The position numbers and the translations under genes were made by a program. DNA of 64,000 nucleotides from Rothia mucilaginosa ATCC 25296 (GTDB taxonomy: Bacteria > Actinomycetota > Actinomycetes > Actinomycetales > Micrococcaceae), in the NCBI RefSeq assembly GCF_000175615.1, contig NZ_ACVO01000017.1, positions 1 to 64,000 on the forward strand, read 5' to 3'. Numbering within the stretch: the first letter of the stretch is position 1; each line of letters starts with the position of its first letter. Of the stretch, positions 15,367-24,855 are shown piece by piece. The notes under the pieces are model-generated. The model ran no database searches and was not told the origin of the DNA. It worked only from the letters and a program-made list of their open reading frames with translations.

Positions 15367-17493
15367 TTAGCCGCGCTGTGCGCTGAGCTGTCGGCGGCGC
15401 ATTTCCAGTTCGAGAAGCTGACGCTGTACCGCTTCGAACTCTTCGTCGTCGGGGTTGGCACTGAGCTGCTCTAAGCGCATCATCAGGTCGGATTTTTGGC
15501 GGGCAATCTGTTGTTCAAACAGGGCGTTGAGCGCACCAGTCACAAAACCGGGCAGCCGCTCAGCGCTGCTGACCGGTAGCGGTGAGACGGCGAGCTCCGC
15601 GATGGCGGGGTGTACGCCCTCCACAGCGCCGGAGCGCACGCAGTTAATCCATTCGATGCCGGGGGTGGGCGCCATGACGGTTGCCGCGTGAATAATGCCG
15701 GCGGCCACCTCGCGGTGGGTTCGGTAGCGGAACTGTACGGTGGCGAGGTTACGCCACTGTTCCACGCTAATGAGCTCGGGGTGTTGCAGGGCAATCTCGA
15801 GCGCCGCCTTTTCGAGGCGGGCGATCGGGTCGCGCGGGTCGGGGGTGAGGAATTCCTCGACGGCGGGGGCGGTCGCCTCCGGCTGGGGTGAGGCGGGCTG
15901 AATGTTGCGCGGCGGGTGCGCGGCAGCGTTCTGCCCGGCGTAGGCGCTGGGGGCAGCGTGGTCTTCCGGGGGCGGTGCATCGTAGGCGGGGTCGTAGGGC
16001 GCGTCAGCATGAACTGCCCCCTGAACACCCGTATAACCCGGCGTGCCCGCGTAACCCTGAGCGCCCGCGTATCCCGGCGTGCCCGGCACGCCCTGCGGCC
16101 CCTCGTTCAGACGCTCGTAACGCGGTGCGGCTGCGGGCGCCTCCGCCTGCTGGGAGCGAGAAAGCTTCGGGTGGTTCTGCGCGTACGCCACTGCGCGCTG
16201 AATCTCGTCGAGCTCCAGGCCGAGCTGACCGGAGACCTTACGCATGTAGGCGGGGCGCAGGTCGCGGTCCTTAATGCCGGCAATAATCGGGGCGATAGCG
16301 CGCATCGCCAGCACGCGACCTTCAAGGGTCGCCAAATCGTACTTGGCGAGGGTCGAATCAATCGCAAACTCGAAGAGCGGGCGGCGCGAAGCAATCAGCG
16401 AGCGCACGGCGGCGTCGCCCTTGTGTAGGCGCAGATCGCAGGGGTCCATGCCGTTCTCGGCAACCGCCACGAAGGTCTGCGCGACGAAGCGCTGGTCCTC
16501 CTGGAAGGCTGCCATGGCGGCTTTCTGGCCTGCGGCGTCACCGTCGAAGGTGAAGATGATTTCGCCGCCGGAGCCGTCGTCGGTAATCATGCGGCGCACC
16601 ATCTTGATGTGGCCGGGACCGAACGCGGTGCCGCAGGTGGCAACGGCGGTGGTGATGCCGGCGAGGTGTGCCGCCATGACGTCCGTGTAGCCTTCCACGA
16701 TGACGACCTGCTTGGTCTTGGTCATATCGCGTTTTGCCAGGTCAATGCCGTAAAGCACCTGGGATTTCTTGTACAGCTGCGTCTCGGGGGTGTTCAGGTA
16801 TTTGGGGCCCTGGTCGTCGTCGAAGAGGCGGCGGGCACCGAAACCGATGGTTTCACCGGCGATGGTGCGGATGGGCCAGATGATGCGGCCGCGGAAGCGG
16901 TCGTACAGGCCGCGGTTGCCCTCCGAGAACATGCCGGTAGCCTTCAGCTCCTCATCAGTGAAACCCTGGGAGCGAAGGTGCTTGAGCAGGTGGTCCCAGC
17001 CGCGCGGGGCGTAGCCTACACCGAACTTGCGGGTTGCGGCGGGGTCGAAACCGCGGGCGCCGAGGAAGCGCTGCGCCTCCTGAGCATCAGCGCTGTAGAG
17101 GTTGCGTTCAAAGAACTCGGCGGCCATCTTGTGCGCGTCGAGCAGGCGGCGGCGCATACCCGCCTCGTAGCGGTCACCGGGCTTACCGCCCTCATAGTGC
17201 AGGGTGTAACCAATACGGGCGGCTAGACGCTCCACCGTCTCAACGAAGCTGGTGTGTTCCATCGCCATGACGAAGGAGTACACGTCACCGGATTCACCGC
17301 AGCCAAAGCAGTGGTACGAACCGACCTGCGGGCGCACATTGAAGGAGGGCGTGCGCTCGTCGTGGAACGGGCACAGCCCCTTGAAGGTGCCTATACCGGC
17401 GCTTTTGAGGCTCACATAGCCTTCAATGATTTCGCGGATATCGGTACGGGCGCGGACTTCGTCAATGTCTTCTTTGCGGATTAATCCAGCCAT
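15367..17493 (-). CDS. dnaG: DNA primase
   Basis: Synthesises RNA primers at the replication fork with the DnaB helicase. The 708-residue protein has the CHC2 zinc finger at residues 41-65 (C41, H44, C62, C65 in CPFHDER...YHCFGCGESGD). The RNA polymerase core contains GARRLFDDDQGPKYLNTPET, and the Toprim domain has VVIVEGYTDVMAAH and FTFDGDAAGQKAA. Residues about 435-555 form a Pro/Gly/Ala-rich linker with GYAG/GTPGY repeats before the C-terminal DnaB-interaction region, longer than in many homologues. The ATG at 17493 lacks a strong ribosome binding site. It stands alone between tRNA-Asn and dusB. Confidence 0.97.
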   Translation of the reverse strand: MAGLIRKEDIDEVRARTDIREIIEGYVSLKSAGIGTFKGLCPFHDERTPSFNVRPQVGSYHCFGCGESGDVYSFVMAMEHTSFVETVERLAARIGYTLHYEGGKPGDRYEAGMRRRLLDAHKMAAEFFERNLYSADAQEAQRFLGARGFDPAATRKFGVGYAPRGWDHLLKHLRSQGFTDEELKATGMFSEGNRGLYDRFRGRIIWPIRTIAGETIGFGARRLFDDDQGPKYLNTPETQLYKKSQVLYGIDLAKRDMTKTKQVVIVEGYTDVMAAHLAGITTAVATCGTAFGPGHIKMVRRMITDDGSGGEIIFTFDGDAAGQKAAMAAFQEDQRFVAQTFVAVAENGMDPCDLRLHKGDAAVRSLIASRRPLFEFAIDSTLAKYDLATLEGRVLAMRAIAPIIAGIKDRDLRPAYMRKVSGQLGLELDEIQRAVAYAQNHPKLSRSQQAEAPAAAPRYERLNEGPQGVPGTPGYAGAQGYAGTPGYTGVQGAVHADAPYDPAYDAPPPEDHAAPSAYAGQNAAAHPPRNIQPASPQPEATAPAVEEFLTPDPRDPIARLEKAALEIALQHPELISVEQWRNLATVQFRYRTHREVAAGIIHAATVMAPTPGIEWINCVRSGAVEGVHPAIAELAVSPLPVSSAERLPGFVTGALNALFEQQIARQKSDLMMRLEQLSANPDDEEFEAVQRQLLELEMRRRQLSAQRG

Positions 17494-17582
17494 AAACTCA
17501 ATTCTACGGTGAGGGTCAACAGGTAGCTTCTGCAGGCGTTATAGGCGCGGGAAATAACGCACGAACAGGCTCATAAAAAGGA

Positions 17583-17617
17583 TGTGCCGCGACGCGCAAA
17601 CAGCACGCCGCGGCACA
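17583..17617 (-). terminator. Intrinsic terminator after dusB
   Basis: A perfect 9-bp stem (TGTGCCGCG / CGCGGCACA) followed on the minus strand by TCCTTTTT, 14 bases beyond the dusB stop codon. Confidence 0.8.
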
Positions 17618-17630
17618 CAAGTACAGGTGT

Positions 17631-18923
17631 TTAGCCGCCGGAAATATCCAGCTCAGCCTCCACCAGGCCCAGACGCTCAGCGTCCCCCAGGATACGCGAA
17701 TCTAGCCAGCCATCGGGCAGGTGCGGCTGCTTGGGGCTACCGGCGCGGCCGCGCGAGCCCTCAACGGCGGCACCCGGGTAACCAATCGAGTGGTCCAGCT
17801 GAGCAATCAGCTCACGGAACGTCGCCAGGTCGGGCACCTGAGCCATCTTCGCGCGCAGCTCACCGCCAACCGGGTAGCCCTTGAAGTACCACGCCACGTG
17901 CTTGCGGATCTCGCGCAGGCCTCGGGTTTCATCGCCGAAGGTTTCCACCAGCAGTTCTGCGTGGCGGTAAATCATGTCCGACACCTCAGTCAGGGTCGGG
18001 CGGATACGCTCCGACGAACCCTCAAACGCATTCTGCAGGTCGCCAAACAGCCACGGGCGACCCTGGCAGCCGCGACCAATCACCACGCCGTCCACGCCGG
18101 TCTGCTCAACCATGCGTACCGCATCCTCGGCGGAGAAAATATCGCCATTACCCAGGATCGGCACATCCGGAATCAACTCACGCAGCTGCGCAATAGAATC
18201 CCAGTCAGCCTTACCCGAATAATGCTGAGCCGCAGTACGACCGTGCAGAGCAATCGCCGCAACACCGGCATCACGAGCAATCTTGGCGGACTCCAAGAAC
18301 GTAATGTGGTCATCGTCGATGCCCTTACGCATCTTAATGGTCAGCGGAATATCGTTGCGGGACGCTTCCTTCACCGCGGTCTGCACAATCGCAGTGAACA
18401 GGTCAGTCTTCCAGGGCAGGGCGGCACCGCCACCGCGGCGAGTCACCTTAGGAGCCGGGCAACCAAAGTTCAAGTCAATGTGGTCGGCACGGTCCTCTTC
18501 AACGACCATGCGCACAGCCTTACCGACGTTGACCGCGTCCACACCGTAAATCTGGATGGAGCGGATCTTCTCGTCCGGGTCATGCTCAATAATGCGCATG
18601 GACTCGGGCTTACGCTCCACCAGGGCGCGCGCAGTCACCATTTCGGTAACGTACAGGCCGCCGCCATATTCACTGCAGAGGCGGCGGAAAGCCTTATTGG
18701 TCACGCCAGCCATCGGGGCGAGAACTACGGGAGTATCAACGGTCAGATTGCCCAGTTTCAGGGGCGGAAGGGTAAGACGGGGTGCTTCAGAATTCACCCC
18801 TATATTGTGGCATACGGGGGCAAATCGAGAACCGGACTCAGCTGAGGGGGTACAGGAGCGCAGTGCAAGCTCAGCAACCGTGGGGAGGCGCAGGTACGCG
18901 AGAGGGGCGGAGGAGCATTCCAC
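17631..18923 (-). CDS. dusB: tRNA-dihydrouridine synthase
   Basis: Flavoenzyme that reduces specific uridines in the tRNA D loop with NADPH. The frame encodes up to 430 residues. The TIM-barrel domain has LAPMAGVTNKAFRRLC (FMN region), the catalytic cysteine in NFGCPAPKVTRRGGGAALP, GRTAAQHYSGKADW and VVIGRGCQGRPWLF. The C-terminal helical domain (HAELLVETFGDETRGLREIRKHVAWYFKGYP) binds tRNA. The first ~42 residues look non-conserved, so a GTG at 18797 (VNSEAPRLTLPPLKLG) may be the real start, possibly leaderless because no ribosome binding site is visible. The DusB class is likely from the sequence pattern. Its 3' end carries a Ser/Gly-rich stretch. Confidence 0.92.
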   Translation of the reverse strand: MECSSAPLAYLRLPTVAELALRSCTPSAESGSRFAPVCHNIGVNSEAPRLTLPPLKLGNLTVDTPVVLAPMAGVTNKAFRRLCSEYGGGLYVTEMVTARALVERKPESMRIIEHDPDEKIRSIQIYGVDAVNVGKAVRMVVEEDRADHIDLNFGCPAPKVTRRGGGAALPWKTDLFTAIVQTAVKEASRNDIPLTIKMRKGIDDDHITFLESAKIARDAGVAAIALHGRTAAQHYSGKADWDSIAQLRELIPDVPILGNGDIFSAEDAVRMVEQTGVDGVVIGRGCQGRPWLFGDLQNAFEGSSERIRPTLTEVSDMIYRHAELLVETFGDETRGLREIRKHVAWYFKGYPVGGELRAKMAQVPDLATFRELIAQLDHSIGYPGAAVEGSRGRAGSPKQPHLPDGWLDSRILGDAERLGLVEAELDISGG

Positions 18924-19004
18924 TTCCCCGCCCCTTCAGCAAGAGTCAGCCAGCAGGCTCGATACCGAGAATCTACTTGGCAACCTACGAACCTACTAAA
19001 GAAT

Positions 19005-19982
19005 CTACTCGGTCACGTAAATATAGGTCGGGTCGCCCTCCACCGAAGCAGTGCCGGCACGCAGCAGTACGTCAGTCACCTGAACCAGCGCCTCCATGGC
19101 GTCGTCAACCTCAACCAGCACCGGGTACTTAGCACTCAGCAGGGACAACACCTGCATAATCGCCTCCACGGCACCCTCATTATCGAAGTCGTAGCCCAGC
19201 AGCAACTCCGTGGCGGTCTTCTCATCCACCAGCGCCGCCTCCGGGTCAGTCTCGAAGGGGTGGTAGCTCACCGCAAACGCCACAATCGGGCCCTTCTTAC
19301 CCTCAGCAGCAGCCTCACGAATATGGTCACGAAGCACCACGGCACCAAAGGCACGCACCTCATCCGAGAGGAAATAGCGGTTCACGGTGCCCAAACCCAC
19401 CTCGGCGGGAACATCCCACTCGTGGGCGCGGCGGTAGAAATCCCACAGCGCGGCGGTCAGCTCAACCGAACCGGTCGCCAAATCCTCAATCGCCTGAGTC
19501 TCGTTACCGTCAGCGTCCTCACGCAACGACACCGGAGGAATCGCCCCCGGCTCCACACGCACCATACGGGAACGCTGAACCAGCTTCATACCAGTTGCCT
19601 GCGCGAACTCCTCACCGTCACTAAACGGCGACAGCTTCACACGCAAAGCAGTCGTCTGACCGTGCGCCGCCGCAATCTCACGCAACGCATCCAGCAGGGC
19701 AGTACCAATACCCTGACGGCGGTGGTCAGCTGCGACCTCCACATACGACCACAGACGCGTCGGATGCAGCAGCGAAGCCACCACAGTACCCGCAGCCACC
19801 GGAACACCCGAAACAGTCACCACCAGGGTACGGCTAAACGGCGCGTCACTGTCCGGGCCAAAGAGGCCACGCTGGCGCTCCTCAACCTCATTGCGGGCAG
19901 AGTTCCAAATCTCAAGCAGGGCAAGGTCATCACCCTCCTGCCAAGGGCGAATCTCAAATTTTTCGCTGAGGCGTTCAGCCAT
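19005..19982 (-). CDS. Double-GNAT N-acetyltransferase
   Basis: A 325-residue protein with two tandem GNAT folds. The first (about residues 8-155) has the acetyl-CoA loop VEVAADHRRQGIGTALLDALREIA (R/Q-x-x-G-x-G/A motif). The second (about 175-325) is weaker and includes SYHPFETDPEAALVDEKTATELLLGYDF. This layout resembles MshD-type and other two-domain actinobacterial acetyltransferases, but I cannot name the acceptor. The start at 19982 is chosen because GAAGGAAAGG lies about nine bases upstream; an in-frame ATG at 20021 has no such site. It is probably monocistronic; the downstream dusB begins about 80 bases further on. Confidence 0.8.
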   Translation of the reverse strand: MAERLSEKFEIRPWQEGDDLALLEIWNSARNEVEERQRGLFGPDSDAPFSRTLVVTVSGVPVAAGTVVASLLHPTRLWSYVEVAADHRRQGIGTALLDALREIAAAHGQTTALRVKLSPFSDGEEFAQATGMKLVQRSRMVRVEPGAIPPVSLREDADGNETQAIEDLATGSVELTAALWDFYRRAHEWDVPAEVGLGTVNRYFLSDEVRAFGAVVLRDHIREAAAEGKKGPIVAFAVSYHPFETDPEAALVDEKTATELLLGYDFDNEGAVEAIMQVLSLLSAKYPVLVEVDDAMEALVQVTDVLLRAGTASVEGDPTYIYVTE

Positions 19983-20052
19983 ATCCGTGCACCTTTCCTT
20001 CGCTCGCGTCAAACGTGCCAATCAGTCTAACCAGGGTAGCCCAAATACACGA

Positions 20053-20091
20053 CGGCGGGTAGCCTCTTTCGCTCTAAGAAGCTACCCGCCG
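20053..20091 (-). terminator. Terminator after glyS
   Basis: A perfect 11-bp stem (CGGCGGGTAGC / GCTACCCGCCG) lies 20 bases downstream of the glyS stop codon on the minus strand. Confidence 0.7.
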
Positions 20092-20110
20092 ACCATGTTA
20101 TAAATTATTT

Positions 20111-21490
20111 TTAGCCTGCCAGGCGTGCAGCCAGGTAAGACTTCACCTGATCCAGAGCCACACGCTCCTGGTTCATGGTGTCACGCTCGCGGATGGTCAC
20201 AGCCTGATCCTCAAGAGTGTCAAAGTCCACGGTGATGCAGAACGGGGTACCGATCTCATCCTGGCGGCGGTAACGGCGACCAATAGCGCCCGCCTCGTCG
20301 TAGTCCACGTTCCACAGGCCACGCAGCTCATTCGCCAGCTTAGTTGCCGGCTCAGACAGCTCAGCCTTCTTCGACAGCGGCAGAACAGCAGCCTTCACCG
20401 GTGCCAGGCGCGGGTCGAGCTTCAGCACGACGCGCTTATCCACGCCACCCTTAGTGTTGGGTGCCTCATCCTCGACGTATGCGTCAACAAGGAACGCCAT
20501 CATGGAGCGGGTCAGACCGAAGGACGGCTCAATCACGTACGGCACGTAACGCTCACCGGTAGCCTGGTCGAAGTACTCAAGCTTCGCGTTGGAGTGCTCA
20601 TTATGCACACCCAGGTCGTAATCGGTACGGTTCGCAACGCCCATCAGCTCGCCCCACTCGGAACCCTGGAAGCCGAAGCGGTACTCAACGTCAATAGTGC
20701 CAGCCGAGTAGTGTGCACGCTCCTCCTTAGGAACGTCGAAGCGGCGCATGTTATCCGGGTTAATACCCAGGTCAACGAACCAGCTCCAGCAGTCCTCAAC
20801 CCACTCGTTGAAATACTTATCAGCGTCATCCGGGTGCACAAAGTACTCAATTTCCATCTGCTCGAACTCACGAGTACGGAAAATAAAGTTACCGGGAGTG
20901 ATCTCGTTACGGAACGACTTACCAATCTGACCAATACCGAACGGCGGGCGCTTACGAGAAGCAGTGACCACATTGTTGAAGTTCACGAAAATGCCCTGAG
21001 CGGTCTCGGGGCGCAGGAAGTGCAGACCCTCCTCATTATCAACCGGGCCCAGGTAAGTCTTCATCAGACCGGAGAAGTTCTGCGGCTCAGTCCACTCACC
21101 GCGAGTGCCACAGTTCGGGCAAGCAATCTCTTCCATGCCCTCAGCCGCGCGGCCCTTCTTCGCCTCAAAGTTCTCCAGCAGGTGATCCTGACGCAGACGC
21201 TTGTGGCACGACAGGCACTCAACCAGCGGGTCGGTGAAGGTCGCCACGTGACCGGACGCCTCCCACACCGCACGAGGCAGAATAACGGAGGAATCCAGGC
21301 CAACCATGTCCGCACGGGAGCGGACGAAACGCTGCCACCACTGCTGACGGATGTTTTCCTTCAGCTCTGCACCGAGGGGGCCGTAGTCCCATGCGGAGCG
21401 GGAACCGCCGTAAATTTCACCGGCCTGGAAAACAAAGCCGCGGCGCTTCGCGAGCGCAATAACGTTATCGAGGGTGGACTTTTCAGCCAT
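20111..21490 (-). CDS. glyS: Glycyl-tRNA synthetase, alpha2 (single-chain) type
   Basis: Charges tRNA-Gly in the cytoplasm. The 459-residue class II synthetase is the short homodimeric form usual in actinobacteria, not the split alpha/beta enzyme. Motif 1 and active-site segments are visible: [78 protein letters not shown] and the motif 3 region [15 protein letters not shown] CxxC-x-CxxC zinc-like site appears in [10 protein letters not shown] and [12 protein letters not shown]. The start at 21490 has AAGGAG six bases upstream; the open frame 43 codons upstream is not family sequence. Confidence 0.97.
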   Translation of the reverse strand: MAEKSTLDNVIALAKRRGFVFQAGEIYGGSRSAWDYGPLGAELKENIRQQWWQRFVRSRADMVGLDSSVILPRAVWEASGHVATFTDPLVECLSCHKRLRQDHLLENFEAKKGRAAEGMEEIACPNCGTRGEWTEPQNFSGLMKTYLGPVDNEEGLHFLRPETAQGIFVNFNNVVTASRKRPPFGIGQIGKSFRNEITPGNFIFRTREFEQMEIEYFVHPDDADKYFNEWVEDCWSWFVDLGINPDNMRRFDVPKEERAHYSAGTIDVEYRFGFQGSEWGELMGVANRTDYDLGVHNEHSNAKLEYFDQATGERYVPYVIEPSFGLTRSMMAFLVDAYVEDEAPNTKGGVDKRVVLKLDPRLAPVKAAVLPLSKKAELSEPATKLANELRGLWNVDYDEAGAIGRRYRRQDEIGTPFCITVDFDTLEDQAVTIRERDTMNQERVALDQVKSYLAARLAG

Positions 21491-21722
21491 AGTTACTCCT
21501 TCTGCCCCGCCACCGGCTGTGACGTGCGTGAGTTCGGGTTCATAAGGGACGCGGCCCAGAACGGGGCGCCCGCATTCGCGCTCATCGGCGCAATATGCAC
21601 ACTTTTTGATGCAAGACACTAGGGTACCATCACCACCCCACCCCTGGGTATGCCTACCCGACCCACCACTCCCCCATTTTTACCGGACGCCAGGATGCAC
21701 CCGGCGGGATAAACTAGGAAGC

Positions 21723-21938
21723 ATGGAAGAAATTTTTATTCGCGATGACATGATCCGCCTCGGCCAGTTCCTCAAGCTCGCCAACCTCGTAGAGGACGGC
21801 GCGCAGGCACGCGAGGTCATTCAGCACGGCCTGGTAAAGGTCAACGGCGACATTGAGGAAGCACGCGGCAAGCAGCTGCACCCCGGCGACACCGTCACCT
21901 TCAACGGCGTGACCGTGAAGGTCGCGCACGAGGACTAG
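21723..21938 (+). CDS. Small S4-domain RNA-binding protein
   Basis: A 71-residue single-domain protein. The S4 fold covers almost its entire length: IRLGQFLKLANLVEDGAQAREVIQHGLVKVNG with the conserved G-x-A-x-x-V-I-x-x-G-x-V-x-V-N-G pattern, then a beta strand DTVTFNGVTVKV. It resembles YaaA/YbcJ-type proteins that bind structured RNA, often ribosome-associated. The start at 21723 is preferred over the longer open frame from 21606, since the S4 domain begins there; the upstream codons have no family sequence. It is convergent with the esterase remnant and ends 43 bases before a MITE-like repeat. Confidence 0.88.
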   Translation: MEEIFIRDDMIRLGQFLKLANLVEDGAQAREVIQHGLVKVNGDIEEARGKQLHPGDTVTFNGVTVKVAHED

Positions 21939-21981
21939 TCCTCTCTCTGCTTGGTTAGAGCTACAGGCGAGGGGCAGTGAC

Positions 21982-22251
21982 CGTCCTCGTTCCTACAGGG
22001 AGCCCGCCCTCGCTTCGCTTCGGGCACCCTGATGTCACTTCGGACGGCACCGCCCCTCCGCTCGCACCAAATCGCGTACCTCGGACAGCCGGGGTAGCTA
22101 TACCCTCCGGAAGCGACATCAGGGTGCCGCCCCGGGCGCTCTCCGCAGCGAAGCAAGGAAGAGCGGAGCGTCCGGGTGCGGCGGGTGCCCCTGCAGGAGC
22201 GGAGGAAGGGTATAGCGTCCCACCCACCCAGCCTCTGTAGGAACGAGGACG
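21982..22251. repeat. MITE-like element, copy 1 (full)
   Basis: A 270-bp element bounded by perfect 16-bp terminal inverted repeats (CGTCCTCGTTCCTACA at 21982-21997 and its reverse complement at 22236-22251). Inside, GCACCCTGATGTC and GACATCAGGGTGC form a second inverted pair. No open reading frame with protein-like features is present. It is nearly identical across its length to the copy at 37991-38250. Confidence 0.85.
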
Positions 22252-22284
22252 AATACCGCTTTCCAAGCGGAAGCAAAAGCTCAA

Positions 22285-22323
22285 CGTAAAGCCCTCGAGT
22301 CGTAATGACCCGAGGGCTTTACG
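22285..22323 (-). terminator. Terminator hairpin, copy A
   Basis: Perfect 13-bp stem (CGTAAAGCCCTCG / CGAGGGCTTTACG). The equivalent hairpin with one change lies after the intact esterase gene at 25548-25577. Confidence 0.75.
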
Positions 22324-22333
22324 TTTAGTCGAT

Positions 22334-22466
22334 TTAGACGTCAGAGCCTTCCACTGCGCCGGTCGCCTCCGCAACCTTCTGCGCACGAATACGCGGCTCC
22401 TTACCCTGCACCTTCACCTCCAGGAACTCGCCCACATGGCGAATCTCCATGGCGCTCACGCCGTGA
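22334..22466 (-). pseudogene. Truncated 3' end of esterase gene (duplicate)
   Basis: These 133 bases match the last ~44 codons plus stop of the esterase at 25593-26345 with a few substitutions. The homology ends inside the gene and no upstream part or start codon exists, so this is a leftover fragment. Its position at the far edge of the metal cassette, with the intact gene at the other edge, is the pattern left when an element integrates at the 3' end of a gene and restores it. Confidence 0.85.
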
Positions 22467-22492
22467 TCCATTCCACCCATCTCGTCCGTGGT

Positions 22493-22550
22493 CCCCATAT
22501 GACCCTGAAAGGGTGCGCTTCATGGTGGAGCCTTTCAGGGTCATATGGGG
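22493..22550. repeat. Perfect 20-bp inverted repeat at cassette edge
   Basis: CCCCATATGACCCTGAAAGG at 22493-22512 is exactly complementary to 22531-22550 around an 18-base loop. It lies 20 bases after the ATPase stop codon and 26 bases inside the end of direct repeat A. It may be the cassette's terminator or an end sequence of the mobile unit. Confidence 0.75.
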
Positions 22551-22570
22551 CAGTGGAGAGAAGTGGTGAA

Positions 22571-24805
22571 TCAGCGGACGGCGGTGGATGCCGGAGTAGG
22601 CGTGGTGTGTTCTTCCTTCGGACTGGTGGGAGCCAGGTGGGCCGGGTCCAGATCAATCCGGCGCAGCAACTGAGCGTTAAGCGCCACCACAATCGTCGAC
22701 AGCGACATCAACACCGCAGCAGCAGCCGGGGGAAGCAGAATGCCGCTAGAGGCGAGCACGCCGGCGGCCAGGGGCACGGACAAGATGTTGTAACCGGACG
22801 CCCAGATGAGGTTCTGGATCATCTTGCGGTAGCTGGCCTGCGAGAGCTCAATCATCGACAATATTGCCCGGGGATCGTCACTGGCCAGGACCACTCCGGC
22901 GGATTCCATTGCCACATCCGTGCCGGCCCCGATGGCGATGCCGACCTCGGCGCGGGCCAGGGCCGGGGCGTCGTTGACACCGTCGCCGACCATGGCCACG
23001 CTCAGGCCACGCTCCTGTAACTGGGTGACCTTGGTGTCCTTGTCCTGGGGCAGAACCTCGGCGAAGACCTCATCAATCCCCAGGTCCTGGCCAACCGCAT
23101 GGGCCACCTGTTGCGCGTCACCGGTAATCATCGCGACCTTCACCCCGCGGTCCTGCAGGGCTTTCACAGCGGCGCGGGATTCGGGGCGGATCTTGTCCTC
23201 GACGGCCACCGCACCGATAATCTGACCGTCGCGGACAATATGGAGTACACCGGCCCCACGCCCGGTCCAGGCGCTGGTGGTGTCGGTGAGCTCGGCCGGG
23301 GTGGTGAGGTTGAACTCGCGCAGCATGTTCGGCCCGCCCACGAGGATCTCAGCGCCATCGACAGTGGCCCGGACCCCCCTGCCGGAGGCGGCGCTGAAAC
23401 CAGTTGCACGGATTTGCCGACGAGAGGCCTCGGGATGGGCGGCCGCGGCCGCCACGATGGCGCGGGCCACGGGATGCTCGCTGTCGGCCTCCGCGGCGGC
23501 GGCCAGGGCCAGCAGCTCGCCCTCAGTGACGCCGACAGTTGCCGCGACACCGGTGACCGCGTGCGCGCCCTCGGTCAGGGTACCGGTTTTATCGAAGAGC
23601 ACCACGTCGATGGTGCGCATCCGCTCGAGCGCCATCCGGTCCTTGATGAGCACCCCGGATTTCGCGGCCCGCTCGGTGGAGATCGCAATGACCAGCGGAA
23701 TCGCCAGGCCCAAGGCGTGCGGGCAGGCGATGACCAGCACCGTGACCGTGCGCACCACGGCATCGTCCGGGCTGCCGATGGTGGTCCACACCACCGCGGT
23801 GATCAGAGCAGAGATTAGCGCGAACCAGAACAACAACGCCGCCGCCCGATCCGCCAGGGCCTGGGCCCGGGAGGAGGACTCCTGTGCGTCGGCAACCATG
23901 CGTTGGATTCCGGCCAAGGCGGTGTCCCCGCCGGTAGCCTCCACCCGGACGCGGACGGTGTTGTCGGTGGCCACGGTACCGGCGACCACCTTGTCACCGG
24001 TGTCGCGGAAGACGGGACGGGATTCGCCGGTGATCATCCCCTCATCGAATTCGGCGGCTCCGTCGATGATGGTTCCGTCGGCCGGCACCCGGGCACCGGC
24101 CCTCACCAGCACGACGTCGCCGACGACCAGCTCGGAGATGTCCACGGTGCGGGTGGTCCCATCGATGACTTTCTCGGCCTCATCCGGCAGCAGGGCAGCC
24201 AGCGCGTCAAGCGCGGAGGACGCACCCCCGAGAGCGCGCATCTCCAGCCAGTGGCCCAGCAGCATGATGGTCACCAGCAGGGCCAGCTCCCACCAGAAGT
24301 CCAGGTCAAAACCGCCCAGCCTCAGAGTGGTGACCCAGGAGGCGACAAACGCCACGGTGATGGCCATGGCAATCAGGAGCATCATCCCGGGTTGGCGGGA
24401 TTTCACTTCCTTCCATCCGCCCTTGAGGAAAGGCGTTCCGCCGTAGACGAAGATGATCGTGTCCAGTACCGGGGGAATCCAGGTGGATCCGGGGAATTCC
24501 GGGAGGGGGTAGCCGAGCAGGTGGGCGACCATGGGGCTGAAAATAACGACGGGAATGGACAGAATCAGTGACCACCAGAAGCGTTCCCGAAACATTGCGG
24601 TGCTGTGCCCGGCGTGTTCGCCGTGACCATGAACCTGGTGGTCTTCGTCCAGGACGGAGTGCGGGTGACCGTGGTGCATCGCCTGGCCGTGGGTGTCGGC
24701 GTCTGCGTGGTGTTCGTGGCTGGCATGATTCGGGTGGTGGGTGTGGTCTGTTTCCGGAGCGGGGTGATCACCATGGTGATCGCCGGAATGGTGGGGAGTG
24801 TTCAT
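22571..24805 (-). CDS. P1B-type heavy-metal (copper/silver) exporting ATPase, CPH class
   Basis: Inner-membrane ATPase predicted to pump copper or silver ions out. The 744-residue protein has a His-rich N terminus (residues 1-65, many HH/HxH runs) instead of a CxxC HMA domain. Conserved motifs in order: TGES (MITGESRPV), the transmembrane metal site CPH in VIACPHALGLAIPL, the phosphorylation site DKTGT, SEHPVAR, and GDGVNDAPAL. CPH and the His-rich head match the P1B-3 (CopB-like) class. The ATG at 24805 has AAGGA five bases upstream; the ATG at 24823 would place that site inside the coding region. It follows the small HMA gene in a minus-strand operon driven from 25205-25320. Base composition looks more GC-rich than the neighbours, suggesting transfer. 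Confidence 0.92.
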   Translation of the reverse strand: MNTPHHSGDHHGDHPAPETDHTHHPNHASHEHHADADTHGQAMHHGHPHSVLDEDHQVHGHGEHAGHSTAMFRERFWWSLILSIPVVIFSPMVAHLLGYPLPEFPGSTWIPPVLDTIIFVYGGTPFLKGGWKEVKSRQPGMMLLIAMAITVAFVASWVTTLRLGGFDLDFWWELALLVTIMLLGHWLEMRALGGASSALDALAALLPDEAEKVIDGTTRTVDISELVVGDVVLVRAGARVPADGTIIDGAAEFDEGMITGESRPVFRDTGDKVVAGTVATDNTVRVRVEATGGDTALAGIQRMVADAQESSSRAQALADRAAALLFWFALISALITAVVWTTIGSPDDAVVRTVTVLVIACPHALGLAIPLVIAISTERAAKSGVLIKDRMALERMRTIDVVLFDKTGTLTEGAHAVTGVAATVGVTEGELLALAAAAEADSEHPVARAIVAAAAAHPEASRRQIRATGFSAASGRGVRATVDGAEILVGGPNMLREFNLTTPAELTDTTSAWTGRGAGVLHIVRDGQIIGAVAVEDKIRPESRAAVKALQDRGVKVAMITGDAQQVAHAVGQDLGIDEVFAEVLPQDKDTKVTQLQERGLSVAMVGDGVNDAPALARAEVGIAIGAGTDVAMESAGVVLASDDPRAILSMIELSQASYRKMIQNLIWASGYNILSVPLAAGVLASSGILLPPAAAAVLMSLSTIVVALNAQLLRRIDLDPAHLAPTSPKEEHTTPTPASTAVR

Positions 24806-24855
24806 GACGTTCCTTTCGCTCAACCCGGTCGGGGTCGAGATGATGGGTAAATCGA

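Larger units (their letters stand above)
22236..22466. repeat. Direct repeat A flanking the metal-resistance cassette
   Basis: Matches 25502-25726 in the same orientation with scattered differences. It contains the right terminal repeat of MITE copy 1, the hairpin terminator and the last ~44 codons of an esterase gene. Similarity stops abruptly after GCCGTGA at 22466. Confidence 0.8.
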
